From assembly GCA_012274445.1 (NCBI GenBank), contig JAAROD010000004.1, forward strand, positions 2,046,001 to 2,110,000: 64,000 nucleotides of DNA. The letters are read 5' to 3'. Made by a program: the position numbers and the translations under genes. Origin of the DNA: Sclerotiophoma versabilis. Taxonomy: Eukaryota; Ascomycota; Dothideomycetes; Pleosporales; Didymellaceae. Positions 22,279 to 33,900 of this stretch are shown one piece after another (the first letter of the stretch is position 1; the number at the start of each line of letters is the position of its first letter). Under the pieces are notes generated by a model, which saw nothing but the letters and a program-made list of their open reading frames with translations, searched no databases and was not told the origin of the DNA.

Positions 22279-23957
22279 TTACTCCATCTCGATGGTGCCA
22301 GGAGGTTTGCTGGTGACTATGTTCATGTTAGGATTTTGGATCCGACGCGCGAAGAGAGATTGAACTTACTGTCATAGACAACACGGCACACGCCGTTGAC
22401 CTCGTTTACGATGCGCCTCGACACGCGCTTGAGGAACTCGCCATCGAAAGGATACCAGTCCGCAGTCATGAAATCACTCGTCTCCACGGCCCTGAGCGCA
22501 ATAACCTGGTCGTGCACCCTCTTATCACCCATAACACCGACTGCCTTGACTGGCAACAGCGCCGCGAACGCCTGGCTGATGTTCCTGTACAGTCCAGCCT
22601 TCTTAATCTCCTCAATGAAGATGTTGTCCGCCTCGCGCGCAATACGGACCTGCTCGCGCGTGACCTCGCCAAGGATGCGGATAGCAATGCCTGGACCGGG
22701 GAAGGGGTGGCGCCAGACGAGCTCCTCGTTGATGCCGAGCTCAACGCCTAGCGCGCGGACCTCGTCCTTGAAGAGCTCGCGCAGGGGCTCGATGAGCTTG
22801 AGGTTCATGTTCGCCGGGAGGCCGCCGACATTGTGGTGGGTCTTGATAGTCTGCGAGGGGCCCTTGAAGGAGAGCGACTCGATGACATCGGGGTACAGGG
22901 TGCCCTGGAGGAGCCATTCGATCTCACCGGCGTTGGGCGTGTTGTGGGCTGCTTGGGCAATTTCCTTTGCCTTCTGCTGGAAGATCTCGATAAATGTGTT
23001 GCCGATGATCTTACGCTTCTTCTCCGGGTCGTCGGTGATACCCTTGAGACGGTCGAGGAAGAGGTCGGAGGCGTCAACGACAGTCAGGTTGATGCCCAGA
23101 CCCTTCTCGAGCGTCTCCTTGACTTGCTTGGCCTCATTCAGACGCAACACACCGTTGTCGACCATGACGGCGTGGAAGCGGTCGCCAATAGCTTCCTTCA
23201 TGAGCTTGGCTGCGACAGTGGAGTCGACACCACCGCTGACGGCGCCGATGACCTGGCCCTTCTCTCCGACAAGCTTCCTGATGCGCGCAATCTCCTGGTC
23301 GACGAACTTGCCCATGGTCCAGTCGGTCTTGGACTGGCAGATGTCGACGGCGAAGTTCTTGAGGAGGACCTTGCCCTGGGGCGTGTGGGTGACCTCAGGG
23401 TGGAACTGAATACCGTACATCTTCTTGGAGCCGTGGGCAATGCCGGCGTAGGGCGAGTTGGGCGTTGTCGCGACCGTGACAAAGTTCTCGGGCATGTGAC
23501 TCAGCTTGTCGCCGTGGCTCATCCAGACCTCAATGTCATTCTCGAGGCCCTTGAACAGCTCGTCGACATGGCCGCCGTGCTGCTGGAGGTTCAGGTGTGC
23601 GTGACCGTACTCCCTCTTCTCGCCGGCTGCGACGCCAGCATTCTTGCCAAAGTGCCAGGCCATCTCCTGCAGGCCGTAGCATATTCCAAGAATGGGCACG
23701 CCAAGATCGAAGACGGCGTGGTCGACGTGGGGCGCACCCTCCTCGTAGACCGAGTACGGGCCACCGGAGAGGATGATGCCCTTGGGGGTGAAGTCGAGGT
23801 CGGCCAGCTTGGTGGTGCATGGCAGCATCTCCGAGTAGACGTTGAACTCGCGCAGGCGTCGAGTGATCAGGTGCGTGTACTGGGACCCGAAGTCGAGCAC
23901 CAGGATGGTGTCGAAGGTCTTGTGCGGGGGCACGGGGTCTTTGGCGTCGGTCGTCAT
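22279..23957 (-). CDS. GUA1: GMP synthase (glutamine-hydrolysing)
   Basis: Exons 22370-23957 and 22279-22316 (53-bp intron) give 541 aa, the usual GUA1 length. The start is MTTDAKDP at 23957; a 58-residue upstream extension in the same frame lacks family similarity. Class I glutamine amidotransferase: [12 protein letters not shown], nucleophile Cys in [11 protein letters not shown], His/Glu in [14 protein letters not shown]-pyrophosphatase P-loop: [15 protein letters not shown]. Dimerisation domain: [19 protein letters not shown]. The 38-nt last exon restores the conserved end, giving [13 protein letters not shown]; without it the protein would end in intron-coded residues. Converts XMP to GMP with glutamine and ATP in the cytosol. 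Divergent from BCP1. Confidence 0.97.
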
Positions 23958-24164
23958 GTTGGCTGAGGAATTGAAGTGTGCGGGGGAAGAAGAAGAGAAG
24001 GGCAAGACGAAGAGAAAAAGAGAAGGGCGCGAGGTAGTGCCCGAGACGAGGGCGCGCGGGGCTTGTGGTGCTGACTCGGGCGTAGTTTTTTTCTTATCGA
24101 TAATCCACATGGATGCCGATGGCGTACGCAAGTTTCGGCCGCACCGTTACCACACCACACGACC

Positions 24165-25123
24165 ATGGCCAAGCGGAAACAGGACCCAGAGGAACTGCCC
24201 GATGCGCCTGAGAGCAAGGGCAAGGGCAGCAGGAAGGATGACGAGTCCGACAGCGACGAGGTTGGGCGCATTTCCCGCGGCTTGTACATGTGCGCTGAGC
24301 TTATACTTCGCTAGGACATGGACATGGTGAACGTCGACTTCGAGTGGTTTGACCCGAATCCGGCCGTCGACTTCCACGGCCTGAAGACGCTGCTGCGCCA
24401 GTTGCTCGACGTCGACAACCAGCTGTTCGATCTCTCTGAGCTCGCCGACCTGATCCTGTCGCAGCCGCTGCTGGGCAGCACGGTGAAGGTCGACGGCAGC
24501 GAGACCGATCCGTATGCCTTCCTGACCGTGCTGAACCTGGAGACACACAAGGTAGTGCCGACGCGCTGTGCATGTTGTGTTGTGGGACTGACGCGGCGCA
24601 GGACAAGAAAGTGATCCGCGACCTGCACGCCTACCTCAGCAGGAAGGCGCCCGAGCTGCTCCCCGCCGCGCCCGCCCAGATCGGCCTAATCCTCACCGAG
24701 CGCTTCATCAACATGCCCCACGAAATCGTGCCGCCCATGTACACCATGCTGATGGAGGAGATTCAATGGGCAGTGGAAGAAAAAGAGCCGTATGCATTCA
24801 CACACTACCTCGTGCTCTCGAAAGCCTACTCGGAGGTGGCATCGACTCTGCCCGCCGTGGGCCAGCCGCCCAGCAAGAAGAAGAAGGCGGGCAAGGCTGA
24901 CGGCGAGACTTTCTACTTCCACCCCGAGGATGAAGTGCTGCACCAGCACGCCATTGGCCACACAACCTTTGACTATGATACCCCCGTGGACGAGGGCGCG
25001 AGTGACAGCAAGAGAGCCTTCCAGGAGATGGGGGTCAAGCCGCAGGGGCATTTGGCGCTGGTCGAGGCGAGCAAGTTTGCGGGCGCGGTGGATGCCATCA
25101 AGTCGTTTTTGAACGGGCAGTAG
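24165..25123 (+). CDS. BCP1: BCP1/BCCIP family nuclear export and ribosomal-protein chaperone
   Basis: Exons 24165-24260, 24315-24551 and 24602-25123 (introns 54 and 50 bp, both phase 0) give 284 aa. A basic-acidic N-terminus ([13 protein letters not shown], then DDESDSDE) precedes the conserved [20 protein letters not shown]. The hallmark [19 protein letters not shown] and a C-terminal [12 protein letters not shown] region follow. Yeast Bcp1 is an essential nuclear protein needed for export of the Mss4 kinase and for handling ribosomal protein Rpl23. The human homologue BCCIP binds BRCA2 and p21. The start is the ATG that gives the conserved MAKRK opening. Its promoter is about 200 bp and shared with GUA1. 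Confidence 0.93.
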
Positions 25124-25300
25124 TCGTGACACAAAATCAACGAATAGACCAATACTGTGTGCAGTGGCTCTAACTGGTGTTACATTCCTACGCACACAAG
25201 CCGGGTCTAAATGAGAAACCAAAGAAAATGGTGATGCTTGCTCCTATTGACACAGCCAGCTCTCCGCCCCATCTCTCGCTACTTTACACAATGCGCAAAC

Positions 25301-26276
25301 TTAACCAATCACCACCTTGCCCTCCTCGGGGAAGTCGTACGCAGGAACCTCGAGGTTGAGCGGGGCGGGTCCCTTTCTTATGCGGCCAGAGATGTCGTAG
25401 TGGGATCCGTGGCAGGGGCAGAACCAGCCGCCAAAGTCACCAGCCTCGCCGATGGGCACACAACCCAGATGGGTGCAGACACCTGTCGTTGTCAGCATAC
25501 TCAACTCGCCGTCTTGTGCTGTCGACTCTCCGTACCCAACATGATCAGCCACTCAGGTTTCTGAACACGGTCGCTATCGGCCTGGGGGTCACGCAGAGAC
25601 TCCCACTTGGTGTCCTCGGCCTCCTTGATTTCGCTCTCGGTGCGGTGACGGATGAAAACGGGCTTGCCTCGCCACTTGATAATGACCTGCGCTGTCTTAG
25701 CTCCCGCCGTATGTTATCCTGCTTTCATCGGTAGACGCACGTTCTTGCCCTCGGGGATGGCGGCGAGATCGATCTCAACCTTGGCCTGGGCCAAAACATC
25801 GGCCGAGGCGGACATGTTGACGAGGAAGTCTGTCGCGCAGAGCGTTAGCCGGTGTGCTCTCCATCGGATTGCAGCCCCAATTCATCCGCAAAACAGCCAA
25901 TTGCTCCCCAAAGCCCTCCGCTGCGCCTGGTATCGTATTTCCACCGCTTTCCGGAGCTCTGCCGTGCTGTTCGTGGGGGCTGCAGGCGGGTGTTCTTACC
26001 CTGGACGGTCGCCTTCGCGCCAAGAGCGGACAGCGCACCCATAGTGCCGACCATGAAGTACTGGAAGACCTTCGTGCTCTGCTCGCCGTTCTTGTTCCTG
26101 TAGGCGGCGAAGGAGGGGATCTTGGTGCTGTCGGCGGTGCCCTTGAAGGGGCTGTCGAACGACGACGCCGAGGCGTTACGGGTCTGCATGGCGGTGCAGC
26201 CGGCCCGGGCAACGGGCATCTGGTGGGCTGTCCATGATCGTGCGACGGCACGGGCGCTGTTGGCGAGGGCGGGCAT
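25301..26276 (-). CDS. RIP1: Rieske iron-sulfur subunit of cytochrome bc1 (complex III)
   Basis: Four exons: 26000-26276, 25741-25829, 25536-25686 and 25301-25482 (introns 170, 54 and 53 bp) give 232 aa. A basic mitochondrial presequence ends near [10 protein letters not shown]. One transmembrane anchor ([20 protein letters not shown]) and the flexible hinge ([18 protein letters not shown]) follow. The [2Fe-2S] ligands are in CTHLGC (rebuilt across the last intron) and CPCHGSHYD. It ends with the usual [13 protein letters not shown]. Transfers electrons from ubiquinol to cytochrome c1 in the inner membrane. All metal ligands are present. The long first intron holds no gene. Confidence 0.96.
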
Positions 26277-26758
26277 CGTGGGCGCGGTGTGCAGGTGATG
26301 TGATGGGTGTCGTCGAGGCGAGGTTGTGAAAGAATTGGCTGACAAGCAGGAGTTAGCATCATCAGAAATGGTAGGAGCTGATTGGTGGCGCCTTCCAAGT
26401 TCGCCGCAACCCGGGCCAACGTCAACATCACCACCACCAGCAGTCATGCAAGCAAGACATGGTTCGGATGGTGAATGTTCCTCTTTCTGCAATTCCCTTA
26501 GTGTATCGTATATCTTAAAACTGTTATATGATGCAAAGCTACGTCAAGTGTGGGATGGACTGACAGGCGGATGCAGCCCTCGTTGCGCACCATCTTGCAG
26601 AGCTGAAGGCAGGTGTGACAGGGTCGTCACTCTTACTTTCACTTCAATCTTCTCTGGCGCGCAGCAGGCTTGTGTTATGTTCGTTCCACTCTGATCACAT
26701 TCAACATCCCCCGCTCGCCATCAACCGTTCAGAACTGTTTCAACAGCTGGCAATAGCT
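26277..26758. promoter_or_regulatory. Shared upstream region of RIP1 and POA1
   Basis: About 480 bp between divergent start codons. Frames crossing it are extensions of the two genes. No clear TATA element. Confidence 0.4.
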
Positions 26759-27466
26759 ATGCCCACTCAACAAGATTCCAGCGTCGATTCTGACCCCAAG
26801 ACCTCCGGCACCAGCGCACTCAAGAGGAAGATCTCAGATGCATCTCCTGCAGCTAAAAAGCTCAAGACTAGCACTCAGGACCAACATCAACACCTGGATT
26901 ACACGCATCTTCCATATGGCTGGCTCGAACCGCCCGTCAGACAAGACGCAGACCAACGGTCGCTGCGACTGCTCTACCACAAGGGAGACATGTTTGCAGA
27001 TGCTCCGAAGGGATGCGTGCTGATCCATGCCTGCAACACGCAAGGTCATTGGGGCGCTGGCATTGCTAAAGCTTTCAAGCAACAATACCCTAAAGCCTGT
27101 GCTGATCACAACAAGTTCTGCACCAAAGATCACACCAAGTCAAATCCAGTACACACCGGCACAGCTCAGCTCCTTGCTCCTCGAGATGGAGACAAGGAGC
27201 ACTGGATCGGCTGCGTCTTCACGAGTGCAAAATACGGCAAAGGCAAGGACAAGCCCGACGAGATCACCAAGAATACAGCCATGTCGATACAGATGCTGTT
27301 GGAGCTGATCAGTCAAATAGACGAAGGAATCAGTGAGATCCGCATGTGCAAGATCAACAGCGGGAAGTTTGGCGTGCCTTGGGAGAGGACAGAGGAGGTC
27401 ATTAAGGGTGTCGTTTTGAAGCCTCATTGGCGTACGAAGATTGAGGTTTGGGAGCCCGAAGAATAA
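26759..27466 (+). CDS. POA1: Macro-domain ADP-ribose 1''-phosphate phosphatase
   Basis: Single exon, 235 aa from MPTQQDSS. The frame is open 48 codons further upstream but without similarity. After a Lys/Ser-rich N-tail with a likely nuclear signal (SPAAKKLKT), the macro domain begins at [15 protein letters not shown]. It contains [20 protein letters not shown], the ADP-ribose phosphate-binding loop of the Poa1 class. [23 protein letters not shown] and [21 protein letters not shown] complete the fold. Poa1 dephosphorylates ADP-ribose 1''-phosphate, a by-product of tRNA splicing. The domain assignment is strong; the substrate is inferred from the family. Confidence 0.9.
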   Translation: MPTQQDSSVDSDPKTSGTSALKRKISDASPAAKKLKTSTQDQHQHLDYTHLPYGWLEPPVRQDADQRSLRLLYHKGDMFADAPKGCVLIHACNTQGHWGAGIAKAFKQQYPKACADHNKFCTKDHTKSNPVHTGTAQLLAPRDGDKEHWIGCVFTSAKYGKGKDKPDEITKNTAMSIQMLLELISQIDEGISEIRMCKINSGKFGVPWERTEEVIKGVVLKPHWRTKIEVWEPEE

Positions 27467-27978
27467 ACAAAAGAAGCAGAACAAGTGCATATTACTCCAA
27501 TTTTCAAGGGCTACAGTCGAGATAGCTGCTACCAATGATGAACAACTGAAAAGTGGGCCTCTGCCTGTCGAGTTCTGCATCCACGTCCCTAGTTTTGCGG
27601 CGGGGTAAACATTGCCCACAAACAAACAAGAGCAAGGGCGTCACAGCTGCATCTAACACAAAACGTGTCCTTCGTGTTTCGTACGTAATATACGTCTTTG
27701 TAAAGGCTGCATCTGTCAGAATCGTAGGCGCCAATCAAATCGCGATCTCTCCGCAACCTTGCGGCGGTCTAGGTGCGGGAGCCGTGCACGGCCGCGTCGC
27801 GTCCTGCGACTTTGTTAATGGTGGAGAACAACACTCACACTATCACCGCCACGAGCGCACCTTTCCATTACCACCGATCCAACTCCTCCTCCGTAAACTA
27901 AACTTGCTTTTTCTTCTCCACCTCGCTAGCAACGAGGAATCACATGTCTTCTCGCCAGTAGACACACAACAACTCACA
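27467..27978. promoter_or_regulatory. Upstream region of the dynein heavy chain gene
   Basis: About 510 bp between POA1 and the dynein ATG, with pyrimidine-rich stretches near 27850-27920 (CACCTTTCC, TCTTCTCC). No TATA box. The frame 27553-28308 that crosses it is the dynein first exon extended upstream. Confidence 0.45.
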
Positions 27979-30900
27979 ATGGAGGGACCGCTCTCCCCAG
28001 GGGCCACCAATGGCACTTCACGAGCGCCCAGTCCCACACCGCCCACTATCGACCCTCAGATTATCGTCGACTACCTGGAAAAGGTCCTCGAGGTCAATCT
28101 TGGCGCCACGGAGCGAGATCTCTGTGCACCTGGCAGCTTGCTCTCTGATGACAAGCGCACCGACACCCTGCAGAGATGCGCGCAGTTCTCGAAGGAGAAC
28201 CAGTCGGTGCTCTACGTCGTCAAGGAGAGAAGTGCAGAGGCATCTATAGACGGGCTGGACGGGACTAATGGTAAGCGCGCTCGAGTCCCGGGTATGGGTC
28301 AAAGCTAACACTCTGACAGGCGTCTCCCAGCACTACACGTACATTGTTTCTACCGAACTTACCGCATCTCCTCACTGCGCAGCGTTTGTTGTCCTTCAGA
28401 AGCGCCCGATACCCATAGACTCCTCGATACCCCTCAGCGAACAAGTTACAATTTCGACTCTTCCAGGTTTTATACTTTCTAATAATAGTTCGTCGCAAGA
28501 TGGCGCACCCTTCGAGTTTATTCACTCTCTCATTCAGACCGCGGTCGAACCGTATTTTGATAGCTACAACAAGACAAAGAGCCAGCGCAATCCTAAAGAG
28601 CTTTACAGCAGCAAGGGCGATAGCGACTCAAGGACAGGCATCTCTGCAGCGAAGAAGAAAATGGCTGAATTGGCACTGGCAATGCAACACTTGTCAGACA
28701 ACGCTGATATCCCCGACTTGCTTTTGCCTTTTCATCCACAAATCATACTGGCACTCCAGGAAGCGGAGGCTCAAGGCTTGAAACCCTCACCGGACCTGAT
28801 TCCCGCCACCGTTGTGCAGGACAGCACCTTTCTTAACCAGCTACAAGGAACCGTCAATGGCTGGATCAAGTCTATACAAAACATCACCAAGACATCTCGT
28901 GATGTCTCGACAGGAACAGCACAGCAAGAGATCAACTTCTGGATATCAATGGAGGCTAGGCTTCACGACATCGAAACTCAGCTCAGCAGTGCTGGCGTCA
29001 GATTGACTTTGGACGTGTTAAAGAATGCGAAGCGATTCCAGGCCACAGTCAGTTTCAGTGCAGACACTGGTCTGAAGGAGAAGACCGACCTGGTACAGAA
29101 GTACAACTCGCTGATGAGGGAATTTCCGCTGGACCAATTGCACACCTCCACATCGCTGGTCGCCGTTGATGATGCTATCAACCAGATCTTCAACCACCTC
29201 AACAAAAAGCTGCGCATTTGCCCATATCCGATCCGTCGAGCCTTGCCTTTGGTCGAAGCCATCTCAGCTGACCTTGATGTTGAGTTGCACAAGAAGCTCT
29301 CCGGCCGTACTCTGATGCATATGGACTATCCTGAGTTCCAAGCAATTATGGACGTTGCAGAGAAAATCTGGCGTACATGGGAGGAGGACGTTAAAGAGTT
29401 TACTAATGTTGCTCGTGAAGTCACTAGGCGAAGAAACGAGAAATTCATTCCCATCAAGATCAATCCGCGTCACAGAGAGACTGAAGAGCGCATTCGCTAC
29501 GTCACCACGTTCAGAAAGAACCACGAACAGCTGCAGCGTACCATCGTCAACGTTCTCGGCACTCAACATACGTCGTCTGACGGATCGCAAATCCAGGAAG
29601 TCATCATCGAGGAAATTGGTGATGTTGACGCCGTCAAGGAAGTCAAGGAAGCCTACGATGTCCTGAAAGATGTTGACGTCCTGGACGTCTCACCCGAGGG
29701 CACGCGTTTATTCGAGCAGGCTGAGCAAAAGTACAATGAGCGTACCTCGCGCGTCGAAAACTCGATCATTGCTCGTCTTCGAGACCGTCTTGGAACCGCC
29801 AAGACAGCGAGCGAGATGTTCCGCGTTTTCTCCAAGTTCAACCCTCTCTTCGTGCGACCCAAAATCCGAGGAGCCATCTCCGAGTATCAGACACAACTCA
29901 TTGAGAGTGTCAAGCAGGACATCCAGGCGCTGCACGAACGCTTCAAGCGCCAGTACGCGAACTCTGAGGCCCATGCAATGGCCCAACTCCGGGACTTTCC
30001 TCCAGTTTCTGGTGCTGTCATTTGGGCGCGACAGATTGAGATTCAGCTCGAGAAGTACATGGGAAAGGTCGAGGACATCCTTGGAAAAGATTGGGTTCTC
30101 CACGCTGAAGGACAGAAGCTTCAAGCGGAGAGCAATATGTTCAAAAAGAAGTTGGATACGCGTCCCATCTTCGAGACATGGTTACAGGCGGTCGCACGGA
30201 ACAAGCTTTCGATTTCTGGGCGTCTTTTTGTTGTCAGCAGGAACCGTGCTGCGGGTAATGTCCTAGAGCTCAACGTGAATTTCGATGGTCAGGTCATTGC
30301 TCTGTTCAAGGAAGTGCGCAACTTGACGTGGCGTGGCTACCAGGTTCCGCATGGTATCAACAACATATCGAAAGAAGCCAAGCGTGTATATCCTTACGCC
30401 GTTAGCCTGATGGAGAGTGTCCGAACATACACCCAGACCGTCCGCTCAATATCCGAACTGACCGGAGTTGCTCTCCTTCTCAACAACTATGCCAACGACG
30501 TTCAGACACTCATTCAGAAGGGTGTGCCTCTGAAGTGGGAGTCATTTGTTCATGCATACGACTTGCATATTCGCCAACCTGGGTTCCCTGCGGGAGCTGG
30601 AAGTGTTCGGAGCGAGAGCAAGCACGTGCAATTTGTTCGAGACTTCCAGGCTGCGACCTCTCTGCTTCAAACCAAGGTTGCCACTCTTGTAAGCATCAAC
30701 GCTGTGGTCGAAAAAGCGCTGAAGGAATTGGAGACATGCCCGTACAACAAGGATGCTTTTCAACAAAACCTTGAGACCATCCAGAAGTCTGTTGATCAGC
30801 TGAATCTAGAAAACTATGCCAACCTTGCGACGTGGGTGTCAGATATGAACACTCGAATCGAGTCTATCCTTCTTGTACGCCTGAATTACGCCATGTCGCA

Positions 30901-33900
30901 GTGGATCAATGTCTTCAACAATGGCGGGGAAGACGAGGATGATCGTAGGCCTACTAGCGAACCCGCAGGCGGGGAACTCAACGAGGTCAGACCGACATTG
31001 TCCGAGCTGACATTGGAGATTACCATGCGAAACCAGGTTATCTATCTCAGTCCACCGGTGGAATATGCTCGGGCAAGCTGGCTTGAGCAGCTACAGCAAT
31101 GGCTTGCAGTAGTTTGCACCCTCCAAAAGATCAAAGCATCGCGCTACGAGATCCGCTTGGAGTCGACCAAGGACGTCTCTGCCAGCCAATTCTCTGACCT
31201 ACCGAGCAAGTGCACTGACTCACTGATCGAAGTGTATAGCGCTGTTGAGGGCAAGCTAGGCGACATCTCTACATATGTTGATGAGTGGCTCCAGTTCCAG
31301 TCATTGTGGGACTTGCAATCTGAACACGTATATGACGTACTGGGTGAAGACCTCTCACGATGGTTGCAACTTTTGCAAGAGATTCGCAAAACCCGTTCCA
31401 CATTCGATAACTCTGATGTCAGCCGCCGCTTCGGCTACGTTACCGTTGACTACGAGCAGGTGCAAGTCAAGGTCAATGCAAAGTACGACCAATGGCAACA
31501 AGAGATCCTTTCCAAGTTTGCAAACAGGCTCGGTCAACGCATGAATGAGGTCTTCGTCGAAGTTGCGAAAGCGCGGAAGGACCTGGAAGTGCAGACACTC
31601 GAAGCCTCCTCAACCGCTCAGGCTGTGTCATTCATCACTACCGTGCAGCAATGCAAGCGCCAAGTCATGGAATGGGAACCTGAGATTGCGACCTTCCGGC
31701 AAGGAACAGCTACTCTAAACCGTCAGCGCTACCAGTTTCCTCAGAACTGGCTGCCGATGGAGCAAATCGACCACGAGTGGCAGACTTTGACTGAGGTTCT
31801 GGCTAGGAAGACCAAAATCGCCGACGACCAAGCTGACGCACTTCGAGCCAAAATCGCTGCAGAAGATAAAATCGTTACCCAGAAGATCTCGGACGTGATC
31901 AGCGAGTGGGCTGCGGAGAAACCCGTGGCTGGAGATCTCGCTCCGGAGGAAGCTTCTGCCATCCTTGCTAAATTTGATAAGAGGATTGACCAGTTGACCA
32001 CTGAATCCAGCAATCTTTCGAAGGCGAAAGAAGCTCTGGGATTACCACCATCGCCTATCACTGTCCTCAACGACTTGTATGACGAAGTGGGCGATTTCAA
32101 GCAAGTTTGGGCTAACATCAGCACAATCTGGGGATCTCTCAGCGATCTGCGCGAAGAGCTTTGGACCAGCATACAACCCCGTAAATTGAGGAAAATCCTT
32201 GAAGACCGATCATCAGACCTGAGGGCTATGCCAGCTAAGCTCCGACAGTACCAAGCCTTCGATCATGTGCAGAGTACGCTGAAACAGCTATTGAAGGACA
32301 ATGCCATACTTTCGGATATGCGAGCAGACCATATACGCGAGCGTCATTGGGTCAAGATCTTCAAGCAGTTGCGGCCTCAGAAGAGGTACTCGCCCACTTC
32401 TATGACGCTGGGCGATGTATGGGATCTTAAGCTTGGTCCTAGTGAGAAGGTCATACGCGATGTCCTTGAGCAAGCAAGGGGCGAAAACTCACTTGAAGAG
32501 TTTATTCAGCAAGTCCGCGAGACTTGGAACAACTATGCCTTGGAGCTGATCAATTACCAAAACAAGTGTCGACTCATTAAGGGCTGGGACGAACTTTTCG
32601 CCCAGTGCAGTGAGCACCTGAACAATTTACAAGCCATGCGACACTCTCCGTACTACAAGGAGTTTGAAGAAGAGGCCTCTGCCTGGGAGGATAGACTCAA
32701 CCGCGTCCATGTGTTGTTCGATGTTTGGATCGACGTCCAGCGTCAATGGGTCTACCTGGAAGGAGTATTCACTGGCAACGCAGACATTAAGCATCTGCTG
32801 CCAATGGAATCATCACGTTTCAACAACATCAACGCAGAATTTCTGACAGTCATGAAGAAAGTCGCTCGCCAGCCCTTCGTAATGGAAGCTCTCAACATTA
32901 CAGGCGTACAGCAGTCGCTTGACAGGCTTGCGGACATGCTCACCAAGATTCAGAAAGCTCTGGGAGAGTACCTCGAACGGGAACGTGTAGCTTTCCCTCG
33001 CTTCTACTTCGTCGGTGACGAGGACCTTCTCGAGATAATCGGAAACAGTAACGATGTTCTCCGCATTGCCAAACATTTGAGGAAGATGTTTGCTGGAATC
33101 TCGGGTTTGATCACCGATGAGGACGGTGTCATCACAGGCTTTACTTCCAAGGAGGGTGAAGAGGTCGAGCTGCGTCAGACGATCTCCCTCGTGCAGACAC
33201 CGCGGATCAATGAGTGGCTGGGCGCACTTGAGAATAACATGAAGACCACTCTGGCGGAGTTGACATTTGAGGCCTTTGAAGAGTTCGCTCAGCTCATGGC
33301 TGCCGATATAATGGACCCGTCTGCATTCAGCGACTACATCGGAAGGTATCCAACACAGGTTGTCGTACTTGGAACTCAGATCGCGTGGACCCAGGCCGTC
33401 GAGGCGTCTTTGACCGCGGAGGGCAGCTCTCTGCCCGATCTGTACGAGAAGCAGGTCAATGTTCTCAAGTTGTTGGCTGCAGCAGTCCTTGGCGATCTCG
33501 AGCCTATTCGGCGGAGGAAGTGCGAAGATCTTATCACCGAATTCGTTCACCAGCGCGATGTCATTCACAAGCTGCAAAAGGTCGGCGCGCGCTCACCAAC
33601 TCACCACATGTGGTTGCTCTCACTGCGATACGTATACGAACCCGGCAATGATCTACTACAGCGCCTAAGGGTCAAGATGGCCAACGCCGTTCTGGATTAC
33701 GGTTTTGAATACTTGGGTGTAGCTGATCGCCTTGTTAGAACACCACTCACCGATCGCTGTTTCCTTACTCTCACCCAGGCAATGTGCCAACGCCTTGGTG
33801 GATCGCCGTACGGGCCTGCTGGTACCGGAAAAACAGAATCCGTCAAAGCTCTCGGTGTCCAACTCGGTCGCTTCACGCTGGTTTTCTGCTGCGATGACAC

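Noticed and set aside
22396..23966. Two long plus-strand frames (337 and 377 codons) inside GUA1
   Set aside because: Antisense shadows of the GMP synthase exon; no motif, and the minus-strand protein is complete.
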